Below are positions 1 through 8,616 of a stretch of 34,005 nucleotides of DNA, piece after piece; positions within the stretch are counted from its first letter, which is position 1; each line of letters begins with the position of its first letter. This DNA comes from Oscillospiraceae bacterium. GTDB taxonomy: Bacteria > Bacillota > Clostridia > UBA1381 > UBA9506. A model generated the notes under the pieces. It searched no databases. It was not told where the DNA came from and was given only the letters and a program-made list of their open reading frames with translations. A program made the position numbers and the translations under genes. The stretch spans positions 1-34,005 of the forward strand of contig SVJO01000013.1 of the NCBI GenBank assembly GCA_015068935.1, read 5' to 3'.

Positions 1-7
1 ATGCTGT

Positions 8-82
8 TGGCACCCCCGGCGTGAGTCGAACACGCGACTAGCCCTTAGGAGGGGCTTGTTATATCCACTTAACTACGGAGGC
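8..82 (-). tRNA. tRNA-Arg (anticodon CCU)
   Basis: The reverse strand folds into a full cloverleaf. The 7-bp acceptor stem (82-76 with 18-12) has two G-U pairs. The D stem is GTTA/TAAC, the anticodon stem AGCCC/GGGCT, and the T stem GCGTG/CACGC with loop TTCGACT. The anticodon loop CTCCTAA places CCT at the anticodon (complement of 47-49), reading AGG, so the charge is arginine. The discriminator base is G and the CCA end is encoded (complement of 8-10). A promoter lies just upstream at 110-138. No other tRNA is seen in the window. Confidence 0.96.
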
Positions 83-109
83 ATACCAAATTTAGCATTT
101 GACTTAATT

Positions 110-138
110 ATTATACTATAATCTTTTTAAAAGGTCAA
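110..138 (-). promoter_or_regulatory. Sigma-A-like promoter of the tRNA-Arg gene
   Basis: On the reverse strand TTGACC (138-133) and TATAAT (115-110) are separated by 17 bp. The expected start near 103 lies about 20 bases before the mature tRNA 5' end. Match by eye only. Confidence 0.65.
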
Positions 139-200
139 GAAAAATCTTCTCATTATTATATTTCAGGAAATAAAGAATTAAGGCAACACAGACAGAAATA

Positions 201-229
201 TTGACATTGTCATTAATATATTATATACT
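201..229 (+). promoter_or_regulatory. Sigma-A-like promoter of dnaE
   Basis: A perfect TTGACA (201-206), a 17-bp spacer and TATACT (224-229). The leader to the dnaE start would be about 80 bases; I see no convincing structure in it. The gene-free stretch 83-318 otherwise holds only the divergent tRNA promoter. Confidence 0.7.
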
Positions 230-318
230 TTATTAGTAGATAATTTAATGTTTTTCTACCCTTAATAAGTTTTAATAAATGCTTTAGAAAACCAACATTT
301 ATAGAAAGAGGTAAAATT

Positions 319-3300
319 ATGGGGTTTGTCCATTTGCATGTACATACTGAGTTCAGCTTTTTAGACGGGGCCTGCAGGATAGCAGGTCTTATTGAGCGTG
401 CAAAAGAGCTTGGAATGAAGGCTGTTGCAATAACTGATCACGGCGGAATGTACGGTGTAATTGATTTTTATAAAAAGGCAAAAGCTGAGGGTATTAAGCC
501 GATTATTGGATGTGAGATATACACTGCATCTAAGGACATGTATGATAAAACCTTTGACTTGGGAAACAGAACAGGCCACCTTATTTTGCTTGCTAAAAAC
601 ATGACAGGATATAAAAATCTTATAAAGCTTAATTCTTATGCCTTTACAGATGGATTTTACTATAAACCAAGGGTTGATTTTAACCTTATAAAAAAATACT
701 CCGAGGGACTGATATGCCTTTCTGCATGTATTGCCGGAGACATTCCAAATGCTATTATAAATGATGATTACAACAAAGCAAAAGAGCTTACCAGACAATA
801 TATAGACGTCTTCGGAAAAGACAATTTTTTTCTTGAAATTCAGGAGCATGGAATTGCAGAACAGAAAAAAGCAAATCAGGGTTTAATGCGACTTGCCAAG
901 GAATTTTCGCTTGGACTTGTTGCCACAAATGACGTACATTATTTAAATAAGGAAGACGCAAAATATCAGGATATTTTAATGTGTATCCAGACAAACAGAA
1001 AAGTTTCTGAAACAGACAGAATGAGCTTTGAAACAGATGAGTTTTACCTAAAAAGCGAAGAGGAAATGCGACAGCTTTTCGGAAATATCCCAGAGAGTCT
1101 TTCAAATACAGAAAAGATTGCAGATATGTGTAATCTTGACTTTGAATTTGGAAAATACCTTCTTCCTGAATTTGATGTGCCTGACGGAAAAGATGCATAT
1201 AGATATCTTGAGGAGCTTTGCCTGAAAGGATTAAAAGAGAGATATGAAGTTATAACTGATGATATAAAAGAGAGACTCAGTTATGAACTTGGTGTCATAA
1301 AAAATATGGGATATGTTGATTATTTTCTGATTGTATGGGATTTTATCAAATATGCTAAAGACAACTCAATTCCTATCGGGCCCGGAAGGGGAAGTGCAGC
1401 AGGAAGTATTGTTGCGTATTGCCTGAGAATAACTGATATTGACCCTATCAGATTTAATTTACTTTTTGAACGTTTTTTAAATCCTGAGCGTGTAAGTATG
1501 CCTGATATAGACGTTGATATATGCAACGAAAACAGAGGCAGAGTAATAGAATATGTTGTAGAAAAATATGGCAGGGAAAAGGTTGCTCAGATTATCACAT
1601 TTAATGCAATGAAAGCGCGTGCGGCAGTGCGTGATGTTGCAAGGGTGCTTGATGTTCCGTATGCAGATACAGATGTAATAGCAAAGCTTATTCCGATGGA
1701 ACCGAAAATGACTATAAAAAAGGCAATGTCGCTTTCTCCTGAGCTGAAGGAAAAATATGAAAATGATGCACAGGTTAAAGAGCTTTTAGATGATGCCATG
1801 GCATTAGAGGGTCTTACAAGGAATGCAGGAACCCATGCAGCAGGCGTCATTATCACAAAAGAACCGATAACTAACTATATACCCATTCAAAAAAATGATG
1901 ATGTAACAACAACGCAATTTCCAATGGGGACTGTTGAAGAGCTCGGTCTTCTCAAAATGGATTTTTTAGGTCTGAGAAACCTTTCAATTATCAAAGATGC
2001 ACTTGATATTATTGAGCTTTCTACGGGGGAAAAAATTGATATTGCAAAAATAGATATTGACAAAAAAGAAGTTTATGATATGCTTTCGCGCGGAGAGACA
2101 GAAGGTGTTTTCCAGCTTGAAAGTCAGGGAATGAAACAGTTTATTAAGGAACTGAAACCAAACAGTATAGAAGATGTTATAGCAGGGATATCGCTTTACA
2201 GACCGGGACCTATGGACCAGATTCCAAGATATATTCAAAACAAAAACAACCCGAAAGATGTAAAATATAAACATAAGATGCTTGAACCGATTCTTAATGT
2301 TACCTACGGATGTATGGTATATCAGGAACAGGTTATGCAGATAGTTCGCCAGATGGGCGGATATTCATTAGGCAGAGCTGACCTTGTGCGCCGTGCTATG
2401 AGTAAGAAAAAAGCTGACGTTATGGCAGAAGAGCGCAAAAACTTTATATATGGAAAAACGGATGATGACGGAAATGTTTTAATTGACGGGGCATTAAGAA
2501 GAGGCGTTTCTGAAGATGTTGCAAATTCGATATTTGATGAAATGATGGATTTTGCTGAATATGCATTTAACAAATCACATGCGGCGGCTTATGCTGCGAT
2601 AACATATCAAACTGCATATTTAAAATGCTTTTATCCGGCACAGTATATGGCAGCCCTTTTGTCAAGTGTTTTGGACTCTCCTGCTAAAGTTTCAAGATAT
2701 ACAATGGATGCAGAGAGAATGGGAATAAAAATTCTTCCGCCAGATATTAATAAAAGCTATAGCGGTTTTGCTGAGTCTGACGGAAACATTAGATTTGGAC
2801 TTGCAGTTATTAAAAACATCGGTAAAGCATGCATAGATACAATAGTTAAAGACAGAACAGAAAACGGTGTCTACAAAAGCTATGAGGATTTTGTAAAAAG
2901 AACAACATATTTAAACGTTACAAAACGTGTTCATGAAAATCTTATTAAAGCAGGAGCCTTTGACTCACTCTCAGAAAAGCGTTCACAGCTTTTGTGTGTT
3001 TATGAAGAGCTTTTAGATGCGGCTCAGGATAATAGAAAACGAAACATAGAAGGTCAGCTTTCCCTTTTTGGTGATGATGAGGAGGAAACAGGTGTAATTT
3101 ATCCTGAAATAGAGGAGTTTGAACAGAAAAAATTGTTGGCACTTGAAAAAGAAGTTGCAGGATTTTACATTTCGGGACATCCCTTGGATGAATATTTGTA
3201 TCTTGTAAATAAACTTTCGACTGTTTATTCTGCCGACCTTTTAGCTGCAAGTGAAGACGGAATTCAGTCAGATGATATATTTGATGGAAAAGAAGTCAGC

Positions 3301-3834
3301 ATGTGTGCTATTATAACAAATGTGAAAACTAAATTTTCAAGAAATAATCAGCAAATGGCATTTGTTACACTAGAAGATTTGACAGGCAGTACTGAGGCGA
3401 TAGTTTTCCCAAAAACTTTTGCAGAATATAAAGCATTAATTTTTGAAGACAGTATAATTAAAATAGACGGAAAACTGAGCTTTCGCGAGGAAGAAGAGCC
3501 AAAAATTTTATGTAATAAAATAACGAGACTCTCAGATTGTACGCCTGATGAACAAAATGAGAAAACCCTATCGTATACCCCTGCAGAAAAAACTGCGGAA
3601 AAGGAAAAGACTCAAAAGCTTTACATAAAATTTTGCCTGGGAAAAGCATTTCTTTTAGAGAGAGTAAAAGAAATTTTATGTAATCATAGCGGTGCTACTC
3701 CTGTTTATATCTATATGGAGGAAACGAAGCAGACTGCTGTTGCACAGAAAAACTATTGGATTAATTCTGAGTCAGACAGTTTGTTTGATGAGCTTAAATA
3801 TTTGCTTGGAGAAGAGAACATAATTTTAAAATAG
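319..3834 (+). CDS. dnaE: DNA polymerase III alpha subunit, DnaE type
   Basis: Replicative or lesion-tolerant DNA polymerase acting at the fork. The 1171-residue protein has the usual DnaE order: N-terminal PHP domain (about 1-210), palm/fingers, helix-hairpin-helix region and an OB fold (about 990-1040). The catalytic aspartates sit in PDIDVD (395-400), with the third in KMDFLGL (D548). QLSLF at 913-917 fits the sliding-clamp-binding pentamer. All nine PHP metal positions appear present (H7, H9, D16, H41, E66, H87, C137, D205, H207). The ATG follows AGAAAGAGG at a normal distance. The aldo/keto reductase gene begins 10 bases after the stop. Whether this is the main replicase alongside a PolC elsewhere cannot be told here. 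Confidence 0.97.
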   Translation: MGFVHLHVHTEFSFLDGACRIAGLIERAKELGMKAVAITDHGGMYGVIDFYKKAKAEGIKPIIGCEIYTASKDMYDKTFDLGNRTGHLILLAKNMTGYKNLIKLNSYAFTDGFYYKPRVDFNLIKKYSEGLICLSACIAGDIPNAIINDDYNKAKELTRQYIDVFGKDNFFLEIQEHGIAEQKKANQGLMRLAKEFSLGLVATNDVHYLNKEDAKYQDILMCIQTNRKVSETDRMSFETDEFYLKSEEEMRQLFGNIPESLSNTEKIADMCNLDFEFGKYLLPEFDVPDGKDAYRYLEELCLKGLKERYEVITDDIKERLSYELGVIKNMGYVDYFLIVWDFIKYAKDNSIPIGPGRGSAAGSIVAYCLRITDIDPIRFNLLFERFLNPERVSMPDIDVDICNENRGRVIEYVVEKYGREKVAQIITFNAMKARAAVRDVARVLDVPYADTDVIAKLIPMEPKMTIKKAMSLSPELKEKYENDAQVKELLDDAMALEGLTRNAGTHAAGVIITKEPITNYIPIQKNDDVTTTQFPMGTVEELGLLKMDFLGLRNLSIIKDALDIIELSTGEKIDIAKIDIDKKEVYDMLSRGETEGVFQLESQGMKQFIKELKPNSIEDVIAGISLYRPGPMDQIPRYIQNKNNPKDVKYKHKMLEPILNVTYGCMVYQEQVMQIVRQMGGYSLGRADLVRRAMSKKKADVMAEERKNFIYGKTDDDGNVLIDGALRRGVSEDVANSIFDEMMDFAEYAFNKSHAAAYAAITYQTAYLKCFYPAQYMAALLSSVLDSPAKVSRYTMDAERMGIKILPPDINKSYSGFAESDGNIRFGLAVIKNIGKACIDTIVKDRTENGVYKSYEDFVKRTTYLNVTKRVHENLIKAGAFDSLSEKRSQLLCVYEELLDAAQDNRKRNIEGQLSLFGDDEEETGVIYPEIEEFEQKKLLALEKEVAGFYISGHPLDEYLYLVNKLSTVYSADLLAASEDGIQSDDIFDGKEVSMCAIITNVKTKFSRNNQQMAFVTLEDLTGSTEAIVFPKTFAEYKALIFEDSIIKIDGKLSFREEEEPKILCNKITRLSDCTPDEQNEKTLSYTPAEKTAEKEKTQKLYIKFCLGKAFLLERVKEILCNHSGATPVYIYMEETKQTAVAQKNYWINSESDSLFDELKYLLGEENIILK

Positions 3835-3844
3835 TGAGGATAAT

Positions 3845-4816
3845 ATGAAATCAATTGCAATTAAAAATCCTGAACATACCCTAAAAATGCAAAGGCTTAC
3901 TTTCGGTGCAGGCAGTTTTAAGGATTATTCAAAAAAAGAAGATTATTTTAAACTGTTAGATTGTTATTATAATGAGTTCGGCGGAAGAAGTTTTGACACA
4001 GCAAGAGCATATTTTATATGGGAAAAAGGCGGAGAAGGAGTAAGTGAGAGAGTTCTTGGAGAATGGATAAAATCACGCGGAATAAAACGTGATGAAATTG
4101 TCGTGACAACAAAGGGCGGATTTCCTTATCTTGAGGATTACCACAGGCACAGACTTGATAAAAAGAGCCTCTATACCGATATGGAGGAAAGCCTTGATGC
4201 CCTTTCGCTTGATTATATTGACTGCTATCTTCTTCACCGTGACACCAAGGAAATTCCAGCTGGCGAGATGCTTGAAACATTAAATGAATTTTATGATAAA
4301 GGGTATATCAGATTTTTGGGAGTATCAAACTGGACAGGCAAAAGGATTGATGAGGCAAACAAATATGCAAAGAAAAAGAATCTTATGCCGATTTCTATAA
4401 GCCAGATATCCTTTAGTCTTGCTAAAACAACACCTCTCTTAATGAAGGACGACACAATTGTTTGTATGGACGATAATGAGTATAAATGGTATAGTGAAAA
4501 TGAATTTCCAATAATGGCATTTTCATCTCAGGCGAAAGGATTATATCCAAAACTGCTTTCAGGAAAAACTCTGTCTGGGAAATGTTTGGAACGATACGCT
4601 ACAGAAGAAAATATTAAAAAAGCCGAAAGAGTAGCAAAAATAGCTGAAGAGAAGGGGATTTCTCCTGCTGCGGTGTCTGTATTGTATGTTTCCTCAAACC
4701 CGATTAATTCAATTGCTGTTTTTTCTCCTTCAAGTGTAGAGCAGCTTAGGGATACCATGAGTGCAATGAAATGCGAACTTACAGAAAAAGAGATAAAATA
4801 TCTTGACGGAGAGTAA
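3845..4816 (+). CDS. Aldo/keto reductase
   Basis: NAD(P)H-dependent oxidoreductase of the (beta/alpha)8 aldo/keto reductase superfamily, 323 residues, likely cytosolic. The catalytic tetrad is visible: D51 and Y56 in FDTARAY, K90 in VTTKGG and H131 in LLHRD. The cofactor-binding end is seen in GVSNW and the late MAFSSQAKG and PINSIAVFSPSS segments. The ATG follows GAGGATAAT, 10 bases after dnaE, so the two may share a transcript. The natural substrate cannot be read from sequence. The promoter of the next gene begins inside its last codons. Confidence 0.9.
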   Translation: MKSIAIKNPEHTLKMQRLTFGAGSFKDYSKKEDYFKLLDCYYNEFGGRSFDTARAYFIWEKGGEGVSERVLGEWIKSRGIKRDEIVVTTKGGFPYLEDYHRHRLDKKSLYTDMEESLDALSLDYIDCYLLHRDTKEIPAGEMLETLNEFYDKGYIRFLGVSNWTGKRIDEANKYAKKKNLMPISISQISFSLAKTTPLLMKDDTIVCMDDNEYKWYSENEFPIMAFSSQAKGLYPKLLSGKTLSGKCLERYATEENIKKAERVAKIAEEKGISPAAVSVLYVSSNPINSIAVFSPSSVEQLRDTMSAMKCELTEKEIKYLDGE

Positions 4817-4831
4817 AAAAGAGGATATAAT
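4803..4831 (+). promoter_or_regulatory. Sigma-A-like promoter of the decarboxylase beta/gamma genes
   Basis: TTGACG (4803-4808), a 17-bp spacer and a perfect TATAAT (4826-4831). The -35 box lies within the last codons of the aldo/keto reductase, so the membrane-pump genes probably have their own transcript. Confidence 0.65.
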
Positions 4832-4876
4832 AGATTAGCAAATATTTTTAACATTTTAAGGAGGAAATTTTAGAAA

Positions 4877-5968
4877 ATGGAAATTTTGTACGAGAATTTG
4901 CTTAGAATTGAATGGCAGCAAATTGTGATGTGGATAATCGGAGGCCTTTTGATTTATCTTGCAATCAAAAAAGATATGGAGCCTACGCTTCTTTTGCCAA
5001 TGGGATTCGGTGCAATTTTAGTAAACCTGCCGTTTTCAGGCGCAGTTGAAACACTTGAGACTCTCTTTTCCGCCGGAATTTCAAATGAGCTTTTCCCGCT
5101 TATATTATTTATAGGAATTGGCGCAATGATTGACTTCGGGCCGCTTTTATCAAATCCTAAATTGATGATTTTCGGTGCGGCGGCACAGTTTGGTATATTC
5201 CTTACCCTTTGCTTTGCATCTATGTTCTTTGGAATAAACGATGCTGCGTCAATTGCAATTATTGGTGCGGCAGACGGACCTACATCTATAGTTGTTGCGC
5301 AGGCGCTTGAGTCAAAATACTTAGGAGCAATAATGGTAGCGGCTTATTCATATATGGCGCTTGTTCCTATTATTCAGCCTCCTGTAATTAAACTTTTGAC
5401 AACAAGGAAAGAACGTCTGATAAGAATGGAATATGTTTCTAAGCCTGTTTCACAGACAACAAAAATTCTTTTCCCGATAATAATTACAATAGTTGCCGGA
5501 ATAGTTGCACCTGCTTCTGTTGCTTTGGTAGGATTTTTAATGTTTGGTAACCTGATAAGAGAATGCGGAGTTTTAAATTCTCTTTCAGAAACTGCGCAAA
5601 AGGTTCTTGCTAATCTTATTACAATATTCCTTGGTATAACAATATCGCTTCGTATGCAGGCGGCAGAGTTCTTAGCACCTGAAACATTACTGATTTTAGC
5701 ACTTGGTCTTGTTGCGTTCATTTTTGATACTGCAGGCGGTGTCGTTTTCGCTAAAATATATAATATATTTGCCAAAAAGAAAATTAATCCTATGATTGGT
5801 GCCGCTGGAATATCTGCTTTCCCGATGTCAGGAAGAGTAGTACATAAGATGGGTCTTGCAGAAGACCCGCAGAATTTCCTTCTTATGCATTCAATAGGTG
5901 TAAACGTGTCAGGACAGATCGCTTCTGTTATTGCGGGCGGCTTGATACTTAATTTCTTCTTGAAATAG
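4877..5968 (+). CDS. Sodium-pump decarboxylase beta subunit (OadB/GcdB/MmdB family)
   Basis: Integral membrane subunit of biotin-dependent Na+-translocating decarboxylases, which couples decarboxylation of carboxybiotin to Na+ export. The 363-residue protein is strongly hydrophobic with about nine or ten membrane segments. The family signature GAADGPTSI (130-138) contains the membrane aspartate D133 known to be essential in OadB. The C-terminal GVNVSGQIAS segment fits the second conserved ion-site region. The SD AAGGAGG lies 12 bases before the ATG, slightly far, but a TAG in frame just upstream rules out a longer start. A gamma-like peptide gene follows. No alpha (carboxyltransferase) or biotin-carrier gene is in the window, so the substrate (oxaloacetate, methylmalonyl-CoA, glutaconyl-CoA) is undetermined. 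Confidence 0.92.
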   Translation: MEILYENLLRIEWQQIVMWIIGGLLIYLAIKKDMEPTLLLPMGFGAILVNLPFSGAVETLETLFSAGISNELFPLILFIGIGAMIDFGPLLSNPKLMIFGAAAQFGIFLTLCFASMFFGINDAASIAIIGAADGPTSIVVAQALESKYLGAIMVAAYSYMALVPIIQPPVIKLLTTRKERLIRMEYVSKPVSQTTKILFPIIITIVAGIVAPASVALVGFLMFGNLIRECGVLNSLSETAQKVLANLITIFLGITISLRMQAAEFLAPETLLILALGLVAFIFDTAGGVVFAKIYNIFAKKKINPMIGAAGISAFPMSGRVVHKMGLAEDPQNFLLMHSIGVNVSGQIASVIAGGLILNFFLK

Positions 5969-5983
5969 ACGAGGTGAGTGAAT

Positions 5984-6124
5984 ATGAATTTTAATCCGAT
6001 GAATTTTATTAGTAATTTGAAATATATGGGTACAGGTATGCTCAGTATTTTAATAGTTATTGCCGTGATAATCATATGCACGGTGGTACTGAACGTTATA
6101 ATGAATAAAATAGAAAAAAAATAA
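5984..6124 (+). CDS. Small membrane peptide, OadG-like gamma subunit
   Basis: A 46-codon gene starting 15 bases after the beta-subunit stop, with a good ribosome site (GAGGTGAG, 5971-5978). The peptide has a short polar start, one hydrophobic helix (about residues 19-39, rich in I/V) and a lysine-rich tail ending KIEKK. Size, single N-proximal helix and position directly after the beta gene match OadG-type gamma subunits, which hold the alpha and beta subunits together. It is shorter than classical OadG (about 80 residues) and lacks the usual C-terminal soluble tail with its zinc-binding residues. The assignment therefore rests mainly on context. A terminator follows immediately. Confidence 0.7.
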   Translation: MNFNPMNFISNLKYMGTGMLSILIVIAVIIICTVVLNVIMNKIEKK

Positions 6125-6130
6125 AAAAAA

Positions 6131-6155
6131 GACTGTGACGAGCTTCGTCACAGTC
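6131..6155. terminator. Bidirectional intrinsic terminator
   Basis: An 11-bp perfect stem (6131-6141 with 6145-6155) and 3-base loop, flanked by an A run on the left and a T run on the right. It can stop both the rightward pump genes and the leftward his-to-dgt operon, whose last stop codon begins at 6161. Confidence 0.9.
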
Positions 6156-6160
6156 TTTTT

Positions 6161-7354
6161 TTAAATTATGTCATCAAAATATGAAATATATTCTATTGTC
6201 TTTTCTTTTGGAAACAGATAAGAATATAAATCTGTAAAATAATCGTCCGTCATGCTTGCGATATAGTCTACTACAATTTGATTTTTTTCTGTTGTTTCAA
6301 AATAATTATATCCTTCTCTGAACCTGTTTAAGTTATTTAAAAACTCTATGTGGTGCTTAAATATAACTGAATTTTTATCTCCGTTATTTAAATATGATAA
6401 AAGTTTATCGTATATTTTCTCAAACATTGGATTAATGATTGTAGTAATTTTATTTGCAACAGCTTCGCTTTTGTAAATAAACTCATAATTATCTTTTTTT
6501 GCTTTTTTCAGGTCGTTAAAATATAAATCGTCCATTTTAATACAGTCTTTTCCATAACTGTTTTCAACTATGTTAACAATCAGGTTATTAATCATAGCAG
6601 CATTAAAATTTCCTATAACTCCTGAATCGAAAATATTATCGTTATCAATTATGTGAGTTTTTAAAGCGTCCTGTCTGTCTTTGCCAAGGTATGCTATTAT
6701 ATCGCAAATTCTGACAATACACCCTTCCATAGTTGAAGGAATAAGAGATAAAGATGCGTCTTTACTATTGTAGCAGGCTTCAAATTTTTTATCAAATTCA
6801 ACAAAAGTTGAAAGGGGAGAGGGACGGTATTCTTTAAGTTCAAGCTCCCCGTTATGACAAAGTATGCCATCTAAAGTCTGCAGACTTATGTTGTAATTAA
6901 ATATTTTATCTAAAACTCGAACACTGTGTACATTATGAAAAAAAAGTCTGCCTGTGTGAGAATAGTAAATTTTACTTAAAATTTCTTCGCCTGAATGTCC
7001 AAATGGTGTATGTCCAATGTCATGTCCTAATGAAATGGCTTCAATCAGGTCAAGGTCCAACCCCAACAGAGAGCCAATATTTCGAGCAATTCGTGAAACA
7101 ATTTGTACATGGAGCGCTCTGCGGGAAATATCATCATTTTTATAAAATGAAAAAACCTGAGTTTTGTCTGCGTAACGGTTGTAGTATGGACAATGCTGAA
7201 TTTTTTCAACATCACGAACAAAGGCGGGACGGTGCAAATTAGCTTTGTCTTTTTCGGGATTTCGCCTGATTGCAGGGTCGAATATAGCTTCAATTCCCTT
7301 GTCCTCTTTGATTTGTTTTTGAATTTTTTCTGAAAGATTATGATAGTTAATCAT
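6161..7354 (-). CDS. HD-domain dNTP triphosphohydrolase, divergent Dgt-like
   Basis: 397 residues of the dGTPase branch of the HD superfamily, which cleaves dNTPs to deoxynucleoside and triphosphate. Metal ligands of the HD site are visible: H82 (RRALHVQ), H111-D112 (LGHDIGHTPFGHSGE) and a later D in ICDIIAYLGKD. The KTQVF segment (64-68) is also typical. The N-terminal part departs from classical Dgt: instead of the compact RxxxSxAFRRL block it reads RPAFVRDVEKIQ and then YYNRYADKTQ. Last gene of a leftward operon, 2 bases after coaX. Could control dNTP pools or act on other nucleotides; specificity cannot be read. Confidence 0.85.
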   Translation of the reverse strand: MINYHNLSEKIQKQIKEDKGIEAIFDPAIRRNPEKDKANLHRPAFVRDVEKIQHCPYYNRYADKTQVFSFYKNDDISRRALHVQIVSRIARNIGSLLGLDLDLIEAISLGHDIGHTPFGHSGEEILSKIYYSHTGRLFFHNVHSVRVLDKIFNYNISLQTLDGILCHNGELELKEYRPSPLSTFVEFDKKFEACYNSKDASLSLIPSTMEGCIVRICDIIAYLGKDRQDALKTHIIDNDNIFDSGVIGNFNAAMINNLIVNIVENSYGKDCIKMDDLYFNDLKKAKKDNYEFIYKSEAVANKITTIINPMFEKIYDKLLSYLNNGDKNSVIFKHHIEFLNNLNRFREGYNYFETTEKNQIVVDYIASMTDDYFTDLYSYLFPKEKTIEYISYFDDII

Positions 7355-7356
7355 AC

Positions 7357-8142
7357 TTATTTTTCCTTTTTTTGCATATTGAGCTTATCGTGAATAAGCT
7401 TAAGACCAGTCAAAGTAAGGTCTCTGTTGATTATATCAATAGACTTAGATTCTTTAGCGATTAATTTTGAAAGTCCGCCTGTTGCAACTACTTTTGCATT
7501 CGGAGCACCCAGTTCAGCTTTGAATTTTTCAACAACATAATCTATCATACCTGCATAGCCATAGTAAATACCTGACTGCATTGATGAGATGGTGTTTTTA
7601 CCGATTGCATTCGTTGGTTCAGTGATTTCAACTCTGGGAAGTTTAGCTGTCTTTTCAACAAGGGCATCAATAGAAATTTTTATACCAGGGTAAATTGCGC
7701 CGCCTAAGTAATCACCATTTTCATTAACTGCGCAAAAAGTTGTTGCTGTGCCAAGGTCAATTATGATAATCGGACCTCCGTAGAGATAAGCAGCTGCAAA
7801 AGCATTTACAAGTCTGTCTGTTCCAAGCTCTTTTGGATTGTCAATTAAAATCTTCATGCCTATTGGAGTTTTGCTTGTTACAATACATGGTGTAATGTTC
7901 AGATATTTTTTTACAGCATTCTCAAGAGAGTGCATAAGGGGAGGAACAACTGAGGCGATAATTACATCCTCAATTTGAGAAATATCGAGCTTTAACGTCA
8001 TCAGAATTTGTGTAAAAAACAGACCGATTTCATCTGATGACCTGTTTTTATCTGTTGACATTCTAAAACTTTGAACGAGTTTCTGTCCATCATAGAGTCC
8101 CATAACTGTATTAGTATTTCCGACGTCAATAACAAAAAGCAT
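7357..8142 (-). CDS. coaX: Type III pantothenate kinase
   Basis: First step of coenzyme A synthesis, phosphorylating pantothenate in the cytosol. The 261-residue length is normal for CoaX. ASKHA-fold motifs are present: IDVGNTN near the start (phosphate loop, D6), GTDRLVN in the middle, and DLGTATTF followed by GGAIYPG. The ATG follows AAGGGGA at 6 bases. It lies between a phosphodiesterase gene and the dgt-like gene. Type III kinases need a monovalent cation and are not feedback-inhibited by CoA (family knowledge). Confidence 0.95.
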   Translation of the reverse strand: MLFVIDVGNTNTVMGLYDGQKLVQSFRMSTDKNRSSDEIGLFFTQILMTLKLDISQIEDVIIASVVPPLMHSLENAVKKYLNITPCIVTSKTPIGMKILIDNPKELGTDRLVNAFAAAYLYGGPIIIIDLGTATTFCAVNENGDYLGGAIYPGIKISIDALVEKTAKLPRVEITEPTNAIGKNTISSMQSGIYYGYAGMIDYVVEKFKAELGAPNAKVVATGGLSKLIAKESKSIDIINRDLTLTGLKLIHDKLNMQKKEK

Positions 8143-8160
8143 AATAAATCCCCTTATAAT

Positions 8161-8616
8161 TTATATTTTTTTAAAAATAATCTTTTTTGTTTCAGTATCT
8201 ATAAGAGCATATGTGCCTGAATATTTCGAGCTTCCTGGATTTAAAACAAAAATTCCGTTTTCCTCACTAAAAGATGATTTGTGAGTATGTCCGTAAACAC
8301 ATATATCGCATCCGAAATCTCTGCAGGCAGACTTTATAATTGTTTCACCCATCTTAACAGAATAAAAATGTCCGTGAGTTATAAAAAATTTAAGCCCGTC
8401 AATCTCGCAAATAAGTTCTCTAGGATAGTTAGTAAAATAATCATTATTCCCGCGGACACCATAAATGCTGAGATTTGGAAAACACATCTTTAAGCTGTCA
8501 ATATCATCTGCGACGTCGCCGCAGTGGATAACGGCTTTAATATCTTTGTTTGAATCAACGACGCTCAGCATAGAGGTATTATCCCCGTGGGTGTCGCTAA
8601 ATACAGCAATAATCAT
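8161..8616 (-). CDS. YfcE/MJ0936-type metallophosphodiesterase
   Basis: Small (151 residues) calcineurin-fold phosphoesterase. All the metal-site motifs are seen in order: SDTHGD (D8, H10), HCGD (D34), GNND (56-59), THGH, and the final YGHTH. Relatives hydrolyse model phosphodiesters; the physiological substrate is usually unknown. Its start overlaps the hisH stop (ATGA), so translation is probably coupled. SD AGGTGAT. No histidine-pathway role is implied by position alone. Confidence 0.9.
   Translation of the reverse strand: MIIAVFSDTHGDNTSMLSVVDSNKDIKAVIHCGDVADDIDSLKMCFPNLSIYGVRGNNDYFTNYPRELICEIDGLKFFITHGHFYSVKMGETIIKSACRDFGCDICVYGHTHKSSFSEENGIFVLNPGSSKYSGTYALIDTETKKIIFKKI

Noticed and set aside
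5374-6081. A 235-codon open frame on the reverse strand across the decarboxylase beta/gamma genes
   Set aside because: It mirrors the codon pattern of the real rightward genes, has no ribosome site or recognisable domain, and would cross the gamma-like gene.
7003-7293. Small frames on both strands inside the dgt-like gene
   Set aside because: They overlap the HD catalytic region, show no domain and have no separate start signals.
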